Of a stretch of DNA of 64,000 bases, positions 7,573 through 17,211 are shown piece by piece. Made by a program: the position numbers and the translations under genes. The notes beneath the pieces were generated by a model. The model was not told the DNA's origin. It worked only from the letters and a program-made list of their open reading frames with translations, and searched no databases. How positions within the stretch are numbered: the stretch's first letter is position 1; each line of letters opens with the position of its first letter. Source of the stretch: Bacillota bacterium (GTDB lineage Bacteria > Bacillota > Clostridia > Christensenellales > SZUA-584). The stretch is taken from contig JAEYKW010000001.1 of assembly GCA_023408075.1 (NCBI GenBank), forward strand, positions 93,188 to 157,187, in the 5' to 3' direction.

Positions 7573-8018
7573 ATTGCCATTTGCGGACTGATGTATTGGC
7601 TCTGCGGTGCCGGAACGTCGGTTATCCCGAAATTATCTTCGCAATGTAAAGCTTCTCTTTGGTCATCCGGTCCGCCTGCGCGGTCACTCCGCGACGCTCA
7701 TTCAATACGTCAGCAAAAAGAAAGTCCGCAGTCGCAGCTTCCCGTCTGTTATGCTGCGATAGCGCATTGACGGGTTCGAGCTTGCAAGACATCGCATAAA
7801 AATAATCCCGTGGCGGGAATTGCTGCTCTTTCGCTGTCAGCAGATCAATCCCCGTCGAAATGAGACGAGACTTCTTTAACCGTTGCAGGGCGAATTTGCA
7901 GTCGGCGGAAACTTTATTTGCTGAGACAGGGTTTTTACCCTATCCGGGCTGACACATACTGCCGATTTTAAGGTTTGTATTGATGACAGTGCCATCCCGC
8001 ATGCCGTTTGGACATACG
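7573..8018. other. Intergenic region without a recognisable gene
   Basis: About 450 bases with no supported coding region. It contains GGTCATCCGGTCCGC (around 7661), which recurs in diverged form near 31952, and GCTGCGATAGCGC (around 7752), whose core also recurs there. A CCCG/CGGG mini-hairpin lies near 7807-7820. It may be decayed repeat or gene sequence. Confidence 0.5.
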
Positions 8019-8048
8019 GTATTAAAAACCAATATCAGGTTTATACTA
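8019..8048 (+). promoter_or_regulatory. Candidate SigG promoter of the germinant receptor operon
   Basis: GTATT (8019-8023), 18 bases, TATACTA (8042-8048), 21 bases before the first ger gene. Each element has one mismatch to the SigG consensus. Ger operons are SigG-dependent in Bacillus. Confidence 0.5.
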
Positions 8049-8069
8049 GCTTTTAACGAACCGTAACGG

Positions 8070-9185
8070 ATGGCGGATATGAGCAGCATCACAAACAAGC
8101 AAATGGTCATGTTATTAATCATCACGCTGGCTTGCTACAGCATCATCGTGCTTCCCAAAGACATGGCACTCAGCGCAGGAACGGGGAGCTGGCTGACGCT
8201 GACTGTTGCGGCGCTCATTTTTGGCGTCGCTGCTGTGATCATCGTGAGCCTTAACAGTATGTTTCAGGGAAAGATGCTGTTTGATTATGCGCCTTCCCTT
8301 GTGGGCAAACCCCTGACATACATCATTGTATTTTTTTATATTATTTATTTTATGGCAATCCTTGTTTTCCTGATTACGATGAAAGCCAGGCTGCTAAAGG
8401 ATGATTTTTTCCCCAATACGCCGCTTTGGTCGTTTCCACTTATTGGAATTCCTGTTTTTTGTTATATAGCCAACAAAGGCATCACCAATGCCGGAAGGCT
8501 CTCGGAGCTCGTCGGCATCGTGTTTATTACGTCGGCTTTGTTTGTTCATATCCTCATGTTTACACAGGGAAAAATCAGCCGTATTCAGCCGTTTTTTAAT
8601 GCCGGAGATATTGAAAACTACGCAATAGGGTTAAAGGATACGATTTTTCCTTTTCTGGGCATAGAAGTGCTGCTCGCCGTTCCGCTCACAAAAGTAAACG
8701 GAAAAAAAGTCAAACGGACCGCTTTTCTTACCGTTTTATTCGTAGGCTTATTTTATATTGTCGTGGTTGAGAGCAGTATCATGAAAGTGGGAATCAACGA
8801 TATTGCCCATTATGACGATGCGCTTATTGTCGCGATTCGCGATACGTCACCGGAATTCATGGACATATTCACAAGGCTGGATATTCTTTACCTGACAATT
8901 GGCTTCGGAGCCATTTTTGTGGGCATTTCCATCGTGATGGCCGTAACCGTCGAATATCTTTGCAAGATTTTTAAAAAAGCAAAACGAAGCTTAATCACGA
9001 CAGTGGTGGGTGTTCTTGCCTACATACAGTTTTTTGTATTCAAGGACCTGCGGCATTACCATGAGTATGCCGCAGATGCATGCTCCTATTTAGGGCTTGT
9101 GGCCGCTATACTGATTCCGTCCGTGCTTTGGCTCATAGCGAGAAAGAAAACAAAAAGGGTTAAAGGTAAAAAACGTGCTGCTTAA
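8070..9185 (+). CDS. gerKB: Germinant receptor B subunit (GerAB/GerKB permease-like)
   Basis: 371 residues and about ten membrane helices, the endospore germination permease family within the APC superfamily. It opens with the family's SSITNKQ segment. The B subunit of a Ger receptor sits in the spore inner membrane and takes part in germinant recognition. The start may instead be the in-frame ATG at 8079; neither has a strong ribosome binding site. Its end overlaps the C-subunit gene by 11 bases. Being first in the operon is unusual, since gerA/gerK operons usually begin with the A subunit. Confidence 0.92.
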   Translation: MADMSSITNKQMVMLLIITLACYSIIVLPKDMALSAGTGSWLTLTVAALIFGVAAVIIVSLNSMFQGKMLFDYAPSLVGKPLTYIIVFFYIIYFMAILVFLITMKARLLKDDFFPNTPLWSFPLIGIPVFCYIANKGITNAGRLSELVGIVFITSALFVHILMFTQGKISRIQPFFNAGDIENYAIGLKDTIFPFLGIEVLLAVPLTKVNGKKVKRTAFLTVLFVGLFYIVVVESSIMKVGINDIAHYDDALIVAIRDTSPEFMDIFTRLDILYLTIGFGAIFVGISIVMAVTVEYLCKIFKKAKRSLITTVVGVLAYIQFFVFKDLRHYHEYAADACSYLGLVAAILIPSVLWLIARKKTKRVKGKKRAA

Positions 9186-10311
9186 AAGAACCGTGTTTGT
9201 TCTCGTTTGTATATATATATTGCTGACGGTCACCGGTTGCTGGGATTCGCTGGACGCGAATAATAAAACGCTGGTCATAACGGTCATCACCGATAAACAG
9301 GGGGATGATTATGCATTCTATATCGAGATGCCAAATTTAGGCGTCGGGCAAAACCAGCAAACCGGCAACGGGGACAGCAAACAAAAGTACTACATGGTAT
9401 ACGCAAACGGGTCTTCATTTGCGGATGCAAGGCGTCACATTGATGCAAAACTGGACAATCCCATTTTTCTTGGTACTGTCAGAGCTCTTGTGATCACCGA
9501 TGATTTGGCCAAATATGGTATCGAGGAATATATGCTTCGTTTGCAGTCGGATAATCAGTATCGAAAAGCCCTCAATATTGTGACTTCGTATTCCGATCCC
9601 CAGGAGATTTTATCCGTTATGCCGCCCAACAATATATCCATCGGCGAATCGATCGCCGATACGCTTGTCAGCTTGAAATCCCTTGGAAAGATCGTCATCT
9701 ATACATTATCCGATATTCTGGAGTTTGTTTACAGCGATACGTGCTATGCCTTGGTTAATTTGGATGTGGAAGACGGAAAATTTGCGTATAACGGCTATAC
9801 CATCTTTCATAATAATCAGCTCATTGATTTTATTCCTTTTGAAGAAGCCAATGGACTTGTCTGGATTTTGGGGGACAATATCAAGCGCATTTATACGATA
9901 CCGTTTAAAGACTTTACGGCAACGCTCAATGTTCAAGCCAAAAGCAAGTCGATCACGCCAACTTACGAAGACGGCAAGCTTGTTTTTGATATCAAATACG
10001 AAATGGAAGCAAAGCTGATGTACTTAAGCCAGGTCATTCAATTCGACGAAGGCATGCAAAATGCCGCCAAGGCGGAATTGCAAAACAAAATTGCGAATGA
10101 AATTGCGAAAACTATCGAACATTCCAAAGAGATCAATTGCGATTATCTGCAGTTTAAAGATTGTTACCGCATAAAATACCCGGATAAATTGAAGACTATT
10201 AATTGGCATGATACATATGAGAATGCTGAGTTCAGAATTTCTGTGAAAACCGTCCTTAAATTCGGGTCTATGATGGATTTCGAAGCATCCGACGAACAGC
10301 TTAATAAGTGA
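9175..10311 (+). CDS. gerKC: Germinant receptor C subunit lipoprotein (GerC family)
   Basis: 378 residues. A signal peptide ends in the lipobox TVTGC (Cys22), followed by the GerC-typical WDSLDANN. The GerC fold anchors to the outer face of the spore inner membrane and is needed for receptor function. The GTG at 9175 has AAAGG eight bases upstream and overlaps gerKB, implying translational coupling. The A-subunit gene follows after 9 bases. Confidence 0.93.
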   Translation: MLLKRTVFVLVCIYILLTVTGCWDSLDANNKTLVITVITDKQGDDYAFYIEMPNLGVGQNQQTGNGDSKQKYYMVYANGSSFADARRHIDAKLDNPIFLGTVRALVITDDLAKYGIEEYMLRLQSDNQYRKALNIVTSYSDPQEILSVMPPNNISIGESIADTLVSLKSLGKIVIYTLSDILEFVYSDTCYALVNLDVEDGKFAYNGYTIFHNNQLIDFIPFEEANGLVWILGDNIKRIYTIPFKDFTATLNVQAKSKSITPTYEDGKLVFDIKYEMEAKLMYLSQVIQFDEGMQNAAKAELQNKIANEIAKTIEHSKEINCDYLQFKDCYRIKYPDKLKTINWHDTYENAEFRISVKTVLKFGSMMDFEASDEQLNK

Positions 10312-10320
10312 GGATTCGAT

Positions 10321-11769
10321 ATGCAGCAGCCGCATAAGAGATATGACGACATCATCAATATGATCAGAGAAAAGCAAATTGATGTGGTTCAAAGAACGAT
10401 TGCCATGAAAACGGAATCAATATCCGTCATATACATCAAAGAGCTTTCGGATATTTCTTCCATTTCAGAGTATGTTATAAAGCCGCTCGTTGCACAGAAA
10501 GACGAGATGCCGCAGGGTGCAGCCGAGGCTCTCAATGTTATCAGCGCGTCCGAATGCATGCTGGATTCAGACGATAAGAAAATCGTGAATTATATCATGA
10601 ACGCAAAATCCATCGTGTTGTTTTCATCAGGTGCGGATTATATTGTAATTAATACAAAAAAAGTCGAGAAACGAAACATTCCGGTGCCCGAATTTACTTA
10701 TACGATGAGAGGCCCAAGGGATTCGTTGATTGAAGTCATGGAAACAAATTTGTCCTTGATACGATATCGCATCAAGGATGAAGCTTTGAGGATAAAAAAG
10801 CTGGAGGTTGGTAAGAGAACGAAAACCAGCATAGCCATGCTATATCTCGAGGATGTGGCTAACGATACCTGCGTCAAAGAGATTACAAAAAGGATTTCGG
10901 CTATCAATGTGGACGGGCTGAATTCGTCCGGGGAACTGCAGTCTTTCCTGTTAAACAAAAGCACCAACCTGTTTCCGATCATGGGCGTTATCGAGCGCTC
11001 GGATATGGCATGCGGCGCATTGCTGGAAGGGAAAGTCGTCATCATCATGGACGGAAGCCCGTGGGCCTTGGTCGCGCCCAAGGTATTCAGCGAATATTTG
11101 TGGGCCTGTGATGATTTTTACTCGAATAAATTTTTCGGCACATTCATGAGGGTGCTGCGCGTGCTTTCTCTCAATCTGACCTTCATTGTCTCGTCACTCT
11201 ATGTGGCTATCGTCTCCTTTCATAACGATGTGCTTCCGGCCAGCTATATGATCGCGATTGCGCAGAGCCGGTCAAAAGTGCCGTTCAATGCGCTTGTTGA
11301 AGTGCTGCTCATCGAATTGATCGGAGAGCTGATACGCGAATCTCTGGTCCGCGTCCCGTCAAAAATCGGCACCGCTATCGGTATTGTCGGCGCAATCATC
11401 ATCGGGCAGGCTGCGGTCTCCGCAGGCATATTCAGTCCGCTGCTGCTCATTGTCATTTCGCTTTCGCTGATTTCTTCATTCATCCCGGCGGATCATACCA
11501 TTGTTGATCCTTTTCGCATATTGAAGTTTCCGCTGATTATCGCTTCGGGCACCTTCGGCTTTCACGGTTTTACGCTCGTCATCGTCCTCATATTATCACA
11601 CCTTGTATCCATCAATACATTCGGCGTGCCTTATATGGCACCGGTGGCGCCGTTCAATTTTAAAGACTTTTTAAAGTCGGTCATATTCAGCAAAGAGATC
11701 GCATCGCGCCGTCCGCATTACTTGAGAACAAAGGACCCGACGCGCGCACCGACGGATAATAAGAAGTGA
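10321..11769 (+). CDS. gerKA: Germinant receptor A subunit (GerA family)
   Basis: 482 residues. The soluble N-terminal half (to about 270) carries the GerA motif ERSDMACGALLEGKVVIIMDGSP in two parts; the C-terminal half has about five membrane helices. Together with the B and C subunits it forms a germinant-responsive complex and ion channel in the spore inner membrane. GAGGA precedes the ATG. It is the last gene of the B-C-A operon, with a bidirectional terminator about 215 bases downstream. Confidence 0.95.
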   Translation: MQQPHKRYDDIINMIREKQIDVVQRTIAMKTESISVIYIKELSDISSISEYVIKPLVAQKDEMPQGAAEALNVISASECMLDSDDKKIVNYIMNAKSIVLFSSGADYIVINTKKVEKRNIPVPEFTYTMRGPRDSLIEVMETNLSLIRYRIKDEALRIKKLEVGKRTKTSIAMLYLEDVANDTCVKEITKRISAINVDGLNSSGELQSFLLNKSTNLFPIMGVIERSDMACGALLEGKVVIIMDGSPWALVAPKVFSEYLWACDDFYSNKFFGTFMRVLRVLSLNLTFIVSSLYVAIVSFHNDVLPASYMIAIAQSRSKVPFNALVEVLLIELIGELIRESLVRVPSKIGTAIGIVGAIIIGQAAVSAGIFSPLLLIVISLSLISSFIPADHTIVDPFRILKFPLIIASGTFGFHGFTLVIVLILSHLVSINTFGVPYMAPVAPFNFKDFLKSVIFSKEIASRRPHYLRTKDPTRAPTDNKK

Positions 11770-11983
11770 TTTCCTCAAGTTTAGGTGACATCAGCAGTCG
11801 TAACTGATGAGGCACTGCGCAGCAATTTTTCTTGTCGCCGGTGTGAGCGAAACACAAAGCAAAGTCAAAACGATCTGCGTAAGGCTGCCTGATCCAAAGA
11901 ATTGAATGTTAATAACATTGATGAGGGCAGGGTTATTAGCCTTATGAAAAAACAGGTAGTCTGCTGCGTTCCTAATCAAAAAT

Positions 11984-12008
11984 AAAAAGCCGGCAAAACC
12001 GGCTTTTT
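11984..12008. terminator. Bidirectional terminator between gerKA and hydA
   Basis: Perfect 10-bp stem AAAAAGCCGG/CCGGCTTTTT with loop CAAAA. It serves the converging ger and hyd operons. Confidence 0.92.
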
Positions 12009-12013
12009 ACTCC

Positions 12014-12046
12014 GCAGCCCCGAAAAGCACAGCAATCCGGGGCTGC
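12014..12046 (-). other. GC-rich hairpin downstream of hydA
   Basis: GCAGCCCCG (12014-12022) pairs with CGGGGCTGC (12038-12046). There is no T tail of its own; it precedes the bidirectional terminator on the hydA transcript and may protect the 3' end. Confidence 0.5.
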
Positions 12047-12063
12047 GTATTGGATGTTTTGAC

Positions 12064-14088
12064 TCAGCGTTTTGGTTTTTTGGCATAATCACTCATCACA
12101 TCTTTGAGTATCTCAACGGTCTCCTGAGAATCAGTCAATTCCTGCTTCAGCCGGGTAATCTCGGCCTCAAGGGCCATAACCTTGACCGATTCTAAATCTT
12201 CATGAACCCGTCTTGATGCGCGCTCCTGAGCCGTTTTTTTTTGTGGCTGATTTGAGTAAACGCTGTTTTTCTGCGTCATCGGAATCACCTCTTCATAGAC
12301 ATAATCGTCGTCCAAATACTCGTTGAACCGGCCGCGTTTGACATAATGCGTATGCAGCAGCTCGTGAGACACATGGCTGCCCGGAAACTCAAGGTACTCT
12401 TCATAGAGCTTCTTAACGGATGGGTTGTCGTGTGATTTGCGCATCACCTTTGACTCATCCTCGTCGTAAATGCCGCGAAGGCGCTTTTGCCGGACGTTCT
12501 GATCATTGGATCTCGGCTGGCCGCCGCCCATGATGCATCCACCGGGGCAGCCCATCACCTCAATGAAGTGATAGGGGGATTCACCGCTGTCAATCTGGTC
12601 CATAAGTATTTTTGCACCCGAAAGCCCGCTGGTGACCGCAACCTTCACGACAAAGCCCTCAAGGAACTGATAATCGGGAAGCACATTGTCAAATATGATA
12701 TCGGCGGTTTTAACCTGCTCCAAACCCACAATGGGGGTCACGTGCAAGCCGTCAAAAGGCAGCTCCCGTCCCGTCACGAGCTCATACACGGTGCGCAGTG
12801 CGGCCTCCATCACGCCGCCGGTCACGCCGAATATATCCGCAGCGCCCGTGGAAAGCCCGAGCGGGTTGTCAAACTCCCGGTCTTCCAGCAGCGTAAAATC
12901 AATGCCGGCTTCGCGTATCATTTGCCCGAGTTCCCTCGTGGTCAGCACCGCATCCACATTGGCATTTCCGTTGTTTTGCATTTCGTGGCGGTTGATCTCG
13001 AATTTCTTTGCCGTGCACGGCATCACCGATACCACGTACATATCCTTCGGATCGCATCCCGTCTTCTCGGCGTAGAACGATTTGACGAGTGCGCCCAGCA
13101 TCGTATGCGGGGATTTGCATGTGGAGAGATGGGGGAGCAGCTTCGGATACGTATGCTCGATATATTTGATCCAGCCGGGGCTGCACGATGTGATCATCGG
13201 CAGCGTCGCCTCGCCGCCTGTCAGCGTTTTCTTCACGCGCGTCAAGAATTCCGTTCCTTCCTCCATAATCGTTAAATCGGCCGTAAAGTTCGTGTCAAAT
13301 ATATCGTCGAAGCCGATTGTGGAGAGCGCCTGCGCGAGCTTGCCGGTCACGCGCGCACCCGGCTCATAACCGAATTCTTCACCGATGGCCACGCGAATCG
13401 CGGGAGCCACCTGAACGATGCATCGTTTCTTCTCGTTGCTGAGCGCATTCCAAACCGGTTTGATTGCGTCGGTTTCCTTAAGCGCGCCCACGGGGCACAC
13501 AACGGTGCATTGCCCGCAAAACACACAGCCCACCGTGCCGAGCTTCAAATCCATCGCGGGGCCGATCACCGTTTGAAAGCCCCGGTTTTGGGCGTTGAGT
13601 ATGCCGGTTCCCTGAACTTCGTTGCAGACGGTGACGCAGCGCCTGCACAGCACGCATTTGCTCATGTTGCGCGTGATGGAGACGGAGGAGTCCAGATTGA
13701 ATTCCGAATGCTCGCCGTTAAAACGCGATTCGCTGACACCGAGCGTTTTGCCGAGCTCCTGCAGCTCGCAGCTTTGGTTGCGCGTGCAGCTCAGGCAGTC
13801 TTTATCATGATCGGAAAGCAACAGCTCATAGAGCACACGGCGCGCTTTTCTGACCTTTTGCGTATTGGTTTGCACCACCATGCCTTCTGCAACCTTGGCA
13901 AGGCACGAGGCCTGCAAAGTCTTCGCGCCCTTAACCTCCACAACGCAGATGCGGCAGGAGCCAAACTGATGAATGCCCTCCATCTGACAGAGCCCGGGGA
14001 TTTTGATTCCCAAAGCCTTGGCTGCCTCCATAATGGTATAGTCTTCGGGAACAGTCACAGCGCGGCCGTTTATCTGTAAATTGACCAT
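12064..14088 (-). CDS. hydA: [FeFe] hydrogenase catalytic subunit, NAD-linked multimeric type
   Basis: 674 residues. Order: [2Fe-2S] domain (Cys34, 45, 48, 62), the His-Cys-ligated [4Fe-4S] segment (H94, C98, C101, C107), two [4Fe-4S] ferredoxin repeats (about 145-200), then the H-cluster domain with TSCSPGW (301), MPCTAKKFE (356) and EVMGCPGGCIMGGGQP (510), and the small-subunit-like domain. This matches HndD/HydA of NAD(P)-linked, often electron-bifurcating hydrogenases that make or consume H2 in the cytoplasm. L1 has Ser303 where the textbook motif has a second Cys. About 80 extra residues follow the usual end near 590 and close in a predicted coiled coil (625-665). It is the last gene of hydCBA, 6 bases after hydB. 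Confidence 0.95.
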   Translation of the reverse strand: MVNLQINGRAVTVPEDYTIMEAAKALGIKIPGLCQMEGIHQFGSCRICVVEVKGAKTLQASCLAKVAEGMVVQTNTQKVRKARRVLYELLLSDHDKDCLSCTRNQSCELQELGKTLGVSESRFNGEHSEFNLDSSVSITRNMSKCVLCRRCVTVCNEVQGTGILNAQNRGFQTVIGPAMDLKLGTVGCVFCGQCTVVCPVGALKETDAIKPVWNALSNEKKRCIVQVAPAIRVAIGEEFGYEPGARVTGKLAQALSTIGFDDIFDTNFTADLTIMEEGTEFLTRVKKTLTGGEATLPMITSCSPGWIKYIEHTYPKLLPHLSTCKSPHTMLGALVKSFYAEKTGCDPKDMYVVSVMPCTAKKFEINRHEMQNNGNANVDAVLTTRELGQMIREAGIDFTLLEDREFDNPLGLSTGAADIFGVTGGVMEAALRTVYELVTGRELPFDGLHVTPIVGLEQVKTADIIFDNVLPDYQFLEGFVVKVAVTSGLSGAKILMDQIDSGESPYHFIEVMGCPGGCIMGGGQPRSNDQNVRQKRLRGIYDEDESKVMRKSHDNPSVKKLYEEYLEFPGSHVSHELLHTHYVKRGRFNEYLDDDYVYEEVIPMTQKNSVYSNQPQKKTAQERASRRVHEDLESVKVMALEAEITRLKQELTDSQETVEILKDVMSDYAKKPKR

Positions 14089-14094
14089 CGATGA

Positions 14095-17000
14095 CTACCT
14101 CCTTTCACAATGCAGGCAGCGCATTGCTTCCGCCATCGCATTGAGCTTATGGTAACCCTTAATCACCTCTTCGAACGAATTCTTGCGGGTTTCGGGGTTC
14201 AGAATTTCCAGGCTGAAACGCCCGTGTGCCACAATCTCGTCATCGTCGCTGAATTCCGGTATGTCGATCGGTTCCCCCTTGTTAAGATTGCCTTTTCCGC
14301 CCAGATATTTGTCGATCGATACGGCAGCCTTTTTGCCGTCCGCAATTGCGCGGATCACCTCATCGGGGCCGCGCGTCACATCTCCGCCCGCAAACACGCC
14401 CTCCATTGTGGTCATTTGCGTATCGTTTTGCAGCACGAACGTTCCCCAAGGCGTCAGGCCGATCTCGTCTTTTCCGATAAACGGGAAGTCCGCAAACTGG
14501 CTGACTGCCGGAATCACCATATCGGCGTCGATAAAGAAATTCGAATCCTCCACGAATACGCTGCGCCTGCGGCAGGAGGAATCAAAGTCCCCGAGACACA
14601 TCTTGACACATTCGATCTGGGCCACGCGTCCGTCCGGGCCGGGCAGGAATCTAACGGGTGCGGCGAGACAGATTATCTCAATGCCTTCTTCAGCCGCTTC
14701 GCAGATTTCCTGTTCGTAGGCCGGCATCGAATCTTTTGTTCTTCTGTAAAGAACCGTCACTTTATCGGCACCGAGCCGCAGCGCCGTTCTTGCCGAGTCG
14801 ATTGCGGTGTTACCGCCGCCGATGACCACCACATTGCTGCCCATGTCGATGGGCTGGTGCGTGTTCGCTTTTTTAAGAAATTTGATGCCGTGTACCACGC
14901 CGGGCAGGCTCTCTCCGGGCACGTTGATCTTTTGGGGCAATTGCGTGCCGGTGGCAATGTAAATCGCGTCGTATGTCGCTTTGAGCTCTTTGAACGAGAT
15001 GTCGCGGCCCACCTCGACATTGAGGTGAATCTTCACGCCGGTCTGTTCAATGAGGCCGACCTCGTAGGCAAGCACATCCTTGGGCAGGCGGTATTCGGGG
15101 ATGCCGTATGCGAGCACGCCGCCCGCCGTATCGTGCGATTCAAAAACGTCCACATCGTAGCCGATGCGCGCGAGATAATAGGCGCACGTGAGGCCCGATG
15201 CGCCCGCGCCGATCACGGCAACGCTCCGTCCGTTCTTCGGGAACACGATATCGGTATGATAGGAGCCTTTGTCGCTGCTTATTGCGTAATCGGCAACGAA
15301 TCGTTTCAGGTCGCAGATGGCGAGCGCCTCGTCCACCGTGCGCCTGCGGCATTTGTTTTCGCAGGGCCGCGTGCAGATGCGCCCGCAGACGGCGGGGAAA
15401 GGGTTTTCCTGCCGTATCAGCTTGTATGCATCGATAAAGCGCCCCGCTGCGATCAGCGACATATACCCGGGCACATTGACATTGGCCGGGCATGTGTTTT
15501 CGCACGGCGATATAAAGAGCTCGCTGCACACGCCCGCGCGGCAGTATTTGTTTTTGATGTGCTCGTCGTATTCGTCGCGGAAGTACTTGATCGTGGAGAG
15601 CACGGGGTTGGGGGCTGTCTGTCCAAGGCCGCACATCGCCGTCTCCTGTATCGTTTCGCCGAGCTCAATGAGCAGCTCCACATCACCGTCTTCGCCTTCG
15701 CCGCGCGTGATGCGCTCGAGTATTTCGAGCATGCGTTTGGTTCCGATACGGCAGGCCGTGCATTTGCCGCAGGATTCGTCCTTAATGAAATCCATAAAGA
15801 AACGCGCCGTATCCACCATGCAGGTATCCTCGTTCATCACGATGAGGCCGCCGGAGCCCATGATGGCACCGAGTTCTTTCAATGGTTCGTAGTCGGTAGG
15901 CACATTGAGATTGTCCGTTGTGATGCAGCCGCCCGACGGGCCGCCGATCTGCGCGGATTTGAATTTCTTGTTGTTGACCGTGCCGCCGCCGATCTCAAAT
16001 ATGATGTCGCCGAGCGGTATGCCGATGGGCACCTCCACGATACCCGTATTCATCACGTCGCCCGCGAGCGCGAACACCTTGGTGCCCCGGCTCTGTTCGG
16101 TGCCGAACTGCGTGTACCATTCGCCGCCGTTCAGTATAATCATCGGTATGCCCGCGAATGTTTCCACGTTGTTGATAATTGTCGGTTTCCCGAATAGGCC
16201 CCGCTGGAACGGGAAAGGCGGCTTTTGCTTGGGCTCGCCGCGGTGACCTTCTATTGAAGCCATCAGCGACGTTTCTTCGCCGCAGACAAAAGCGCCCGCG
16301 CCGATGCGCAGCTCGATATCAAATGAAAAATTGCTGCCGAATATGTTGTCTCCGAGCAGGCCCTTTTTTCTCGCATCCTCAAGCGCCGCCGTCATCCTGT
16401 CAACGGCGATGGGGTATTCAGCGCGGACATAGATGTAGCCCGTGGAAGCACCGATCGCGTAGCCGCCGATCATCATGCCTTCAATCACGGTGTGCGGGTC
16501 GCCCTCTATGATGCTTCTGTCCATAAACGCACCCGGATCGCCTTCATCCGCGTTGCAGACGATGAACTTTTGCTCGCTGGCCTGTTTTTGGGCTGCTTCC
16601 CATTTGACGCCCGTCGGAAACCCCGCGCCGCCGCGGCCTTTAATGCCCGATTTTTTAACCTCCTGCACAACCGTTTCGGGCGTCATGTCCTTTATTGCTT
16701 TGTATGCCGCGGCATATCCGTCCCGGGCAATGTAGGCTTCAATATCCGCGTATTCAATCGAGCCGCAGTTGCGCAGCGCAATTTTAACCTGCTTTTTGAA
16801 AAAGCCGATATCGTCAATATTCGGAACATACTGGCTCAGCGAGTGGTCATAGAATGTGTACGGGACGATCACTTTTCCGCTCTTGATGTGCTTGCGGACA
16901 ATCTGCCGGGCTTTTTCTTCGTTAAGGTCCGTGTAAAATATATTGTCGGGCATCACGAGCATCACGGGACCCACCGCACAGGTGCCCATACAGCCGGTTT

Positions 17001-17199
17001 CGAGCACCTTGACCTCGCCTTTCATGCCCACATTGTCAACTTCACCGATCACGGCATCGCGCACAAGCGAGCAGCCGGAAGACACGCAGCCCGCTCCGCT
17101 GCACACATAGATCCTGTATTTGTATGTTTCAAGTTCGCTGTTGTAGCGGTTCTTTATGTCGCTTAATTGCTGGGCTGTGCCGATTTTACTTGATTTCAT
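14095..17199 (-). CDS. hydB: Hydrogenase flavoprotein subunit: NuoF-like/GltD-like fusion
   Basis: 1034 residues, far longer than the about 600 usual for HydB/HndC. Order: thioredoxin-like [2Fe-2S] domain (about 1-120), NuoF FMN/NADH module (GRGGAGFPTG, NADEGDPGAF), SLBB domain, [4Fe-4S] motif CGKCTACRIG (about 480), then, in place of the normal C-terminal 2[4Fe-4S] ferredoxin, a GltD/NfnB-like module: Fe-S domain (CENTCPANVNVPG, CGRICTRPCENKC), FAD site GAGASGLTCAYYL and pyridine-nucleotide site GGGNTAIDSART with LYRR. It is therefore likely to bind FMN, FAD and several clusters. The ATG at 17199 lies eight bases after AGGAGG; the in-frame GTG at 17208 overlaps that site. It sits between hydC and hydA. 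Confidence 0.93.
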   Translation of the reverse strand: MKSSKIGTAQQLSDIKNRYNSELETYKYRIYVCSGAGCVSSGCSLVRDAVIGEVDNVGMKGEVKVLETGCMGTCAVGPVMLVMPDNIFYTDLNEEKARQIVRKHIKSGKVIVPYTFYDHSLSQYVPNIDDIGFFKKQVKIALRNCGSIEYADIEAYIARDGYAAAYKAIKDMTPETVVQEVKKSGIKGRGGAGFPTGVKWEAAQKQASEQKFIVCNADEGDPGAFMDRSIIEGDPHTVIEGMMIGGYAIGASTGYIYVRAEYPIAVDRMTAALEDARKKGLLGDNIFGSNFSFDIELRIGAGAFVCGEETSLMASIEGHRGEPKQKPPFPFQRGLFGKPTIINNVETFAGIPMIILNGGEWYTQFGTEQSRGTKVFALAGDVMNTGIVEVPIGIPLGDIIFEIGGGTVNNKKFKSAQIGGPSGGCITTDNLNVPTDYEPLKELGAIMGSGGLIVMNEDTCMVDTARFFMDFIKDESCGKCTACRIGTKRMLEILERITRGEGEDGDVELLIELGETIQETAMCGLGQTAPNPVLSTIKYFRDEYDEHIKNKYCRAGVCSELFISPCENTCPANVNVPGYMSLIAAGRFIDAYKLIRQENPFPAVCGRICTRPCENKCRRRTVDEALAICDLKRFVADYAISSDKGSYHTDIVFPKNGRSVAVIGAGASGLTCAYYLARIGYDVDVFESHDTAGGVLAYGIPEYRLPKDVLAYEVGLIEQTGVKIHLNVEVGRDISFKELKATYDAIYIATGTQLPQKINVPGESLPGVVHGIKFLKKANTHQPIDMGSNVVVIGGGNTAIDSARTALRLGADKVTVLYRRTKDSMPAYEQEICEAAEEGIEIICLAAPVRFLPGPDGRVAQIECVKMCLGDFDSSCRRRSVFVEDSNFFIDADMVIPAVSQFADFPFIGKDEIGLTPWGTFVLQNDTQMTTMEGVFAGGDVTRGPDEVIRAIADGKKAAVSIDKYLGGKGNLNKGEPIDIPEFSDDDEIVAHGRFSLEILNPETRKNSFEEVIKGYHKLNAMAEAMRCLHCERR

Positions 17200-17211
17200 C
17201 CCATTCACCTC

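Noticed and set aside
11791..11979. 62-codon minus-strand reading frame between gerKA and hydA
   Set aside because: It starts at a TTG without a ribosome binding site just after a terminator, and it shows no family signature.
12487..17166. Long plus-strand open frames opposite hydA and hydB
   Set aside because: They are shadows of GC-rich minus-strand genes with clear catalytic motifs; their translations are His/Arg-rich without family features.
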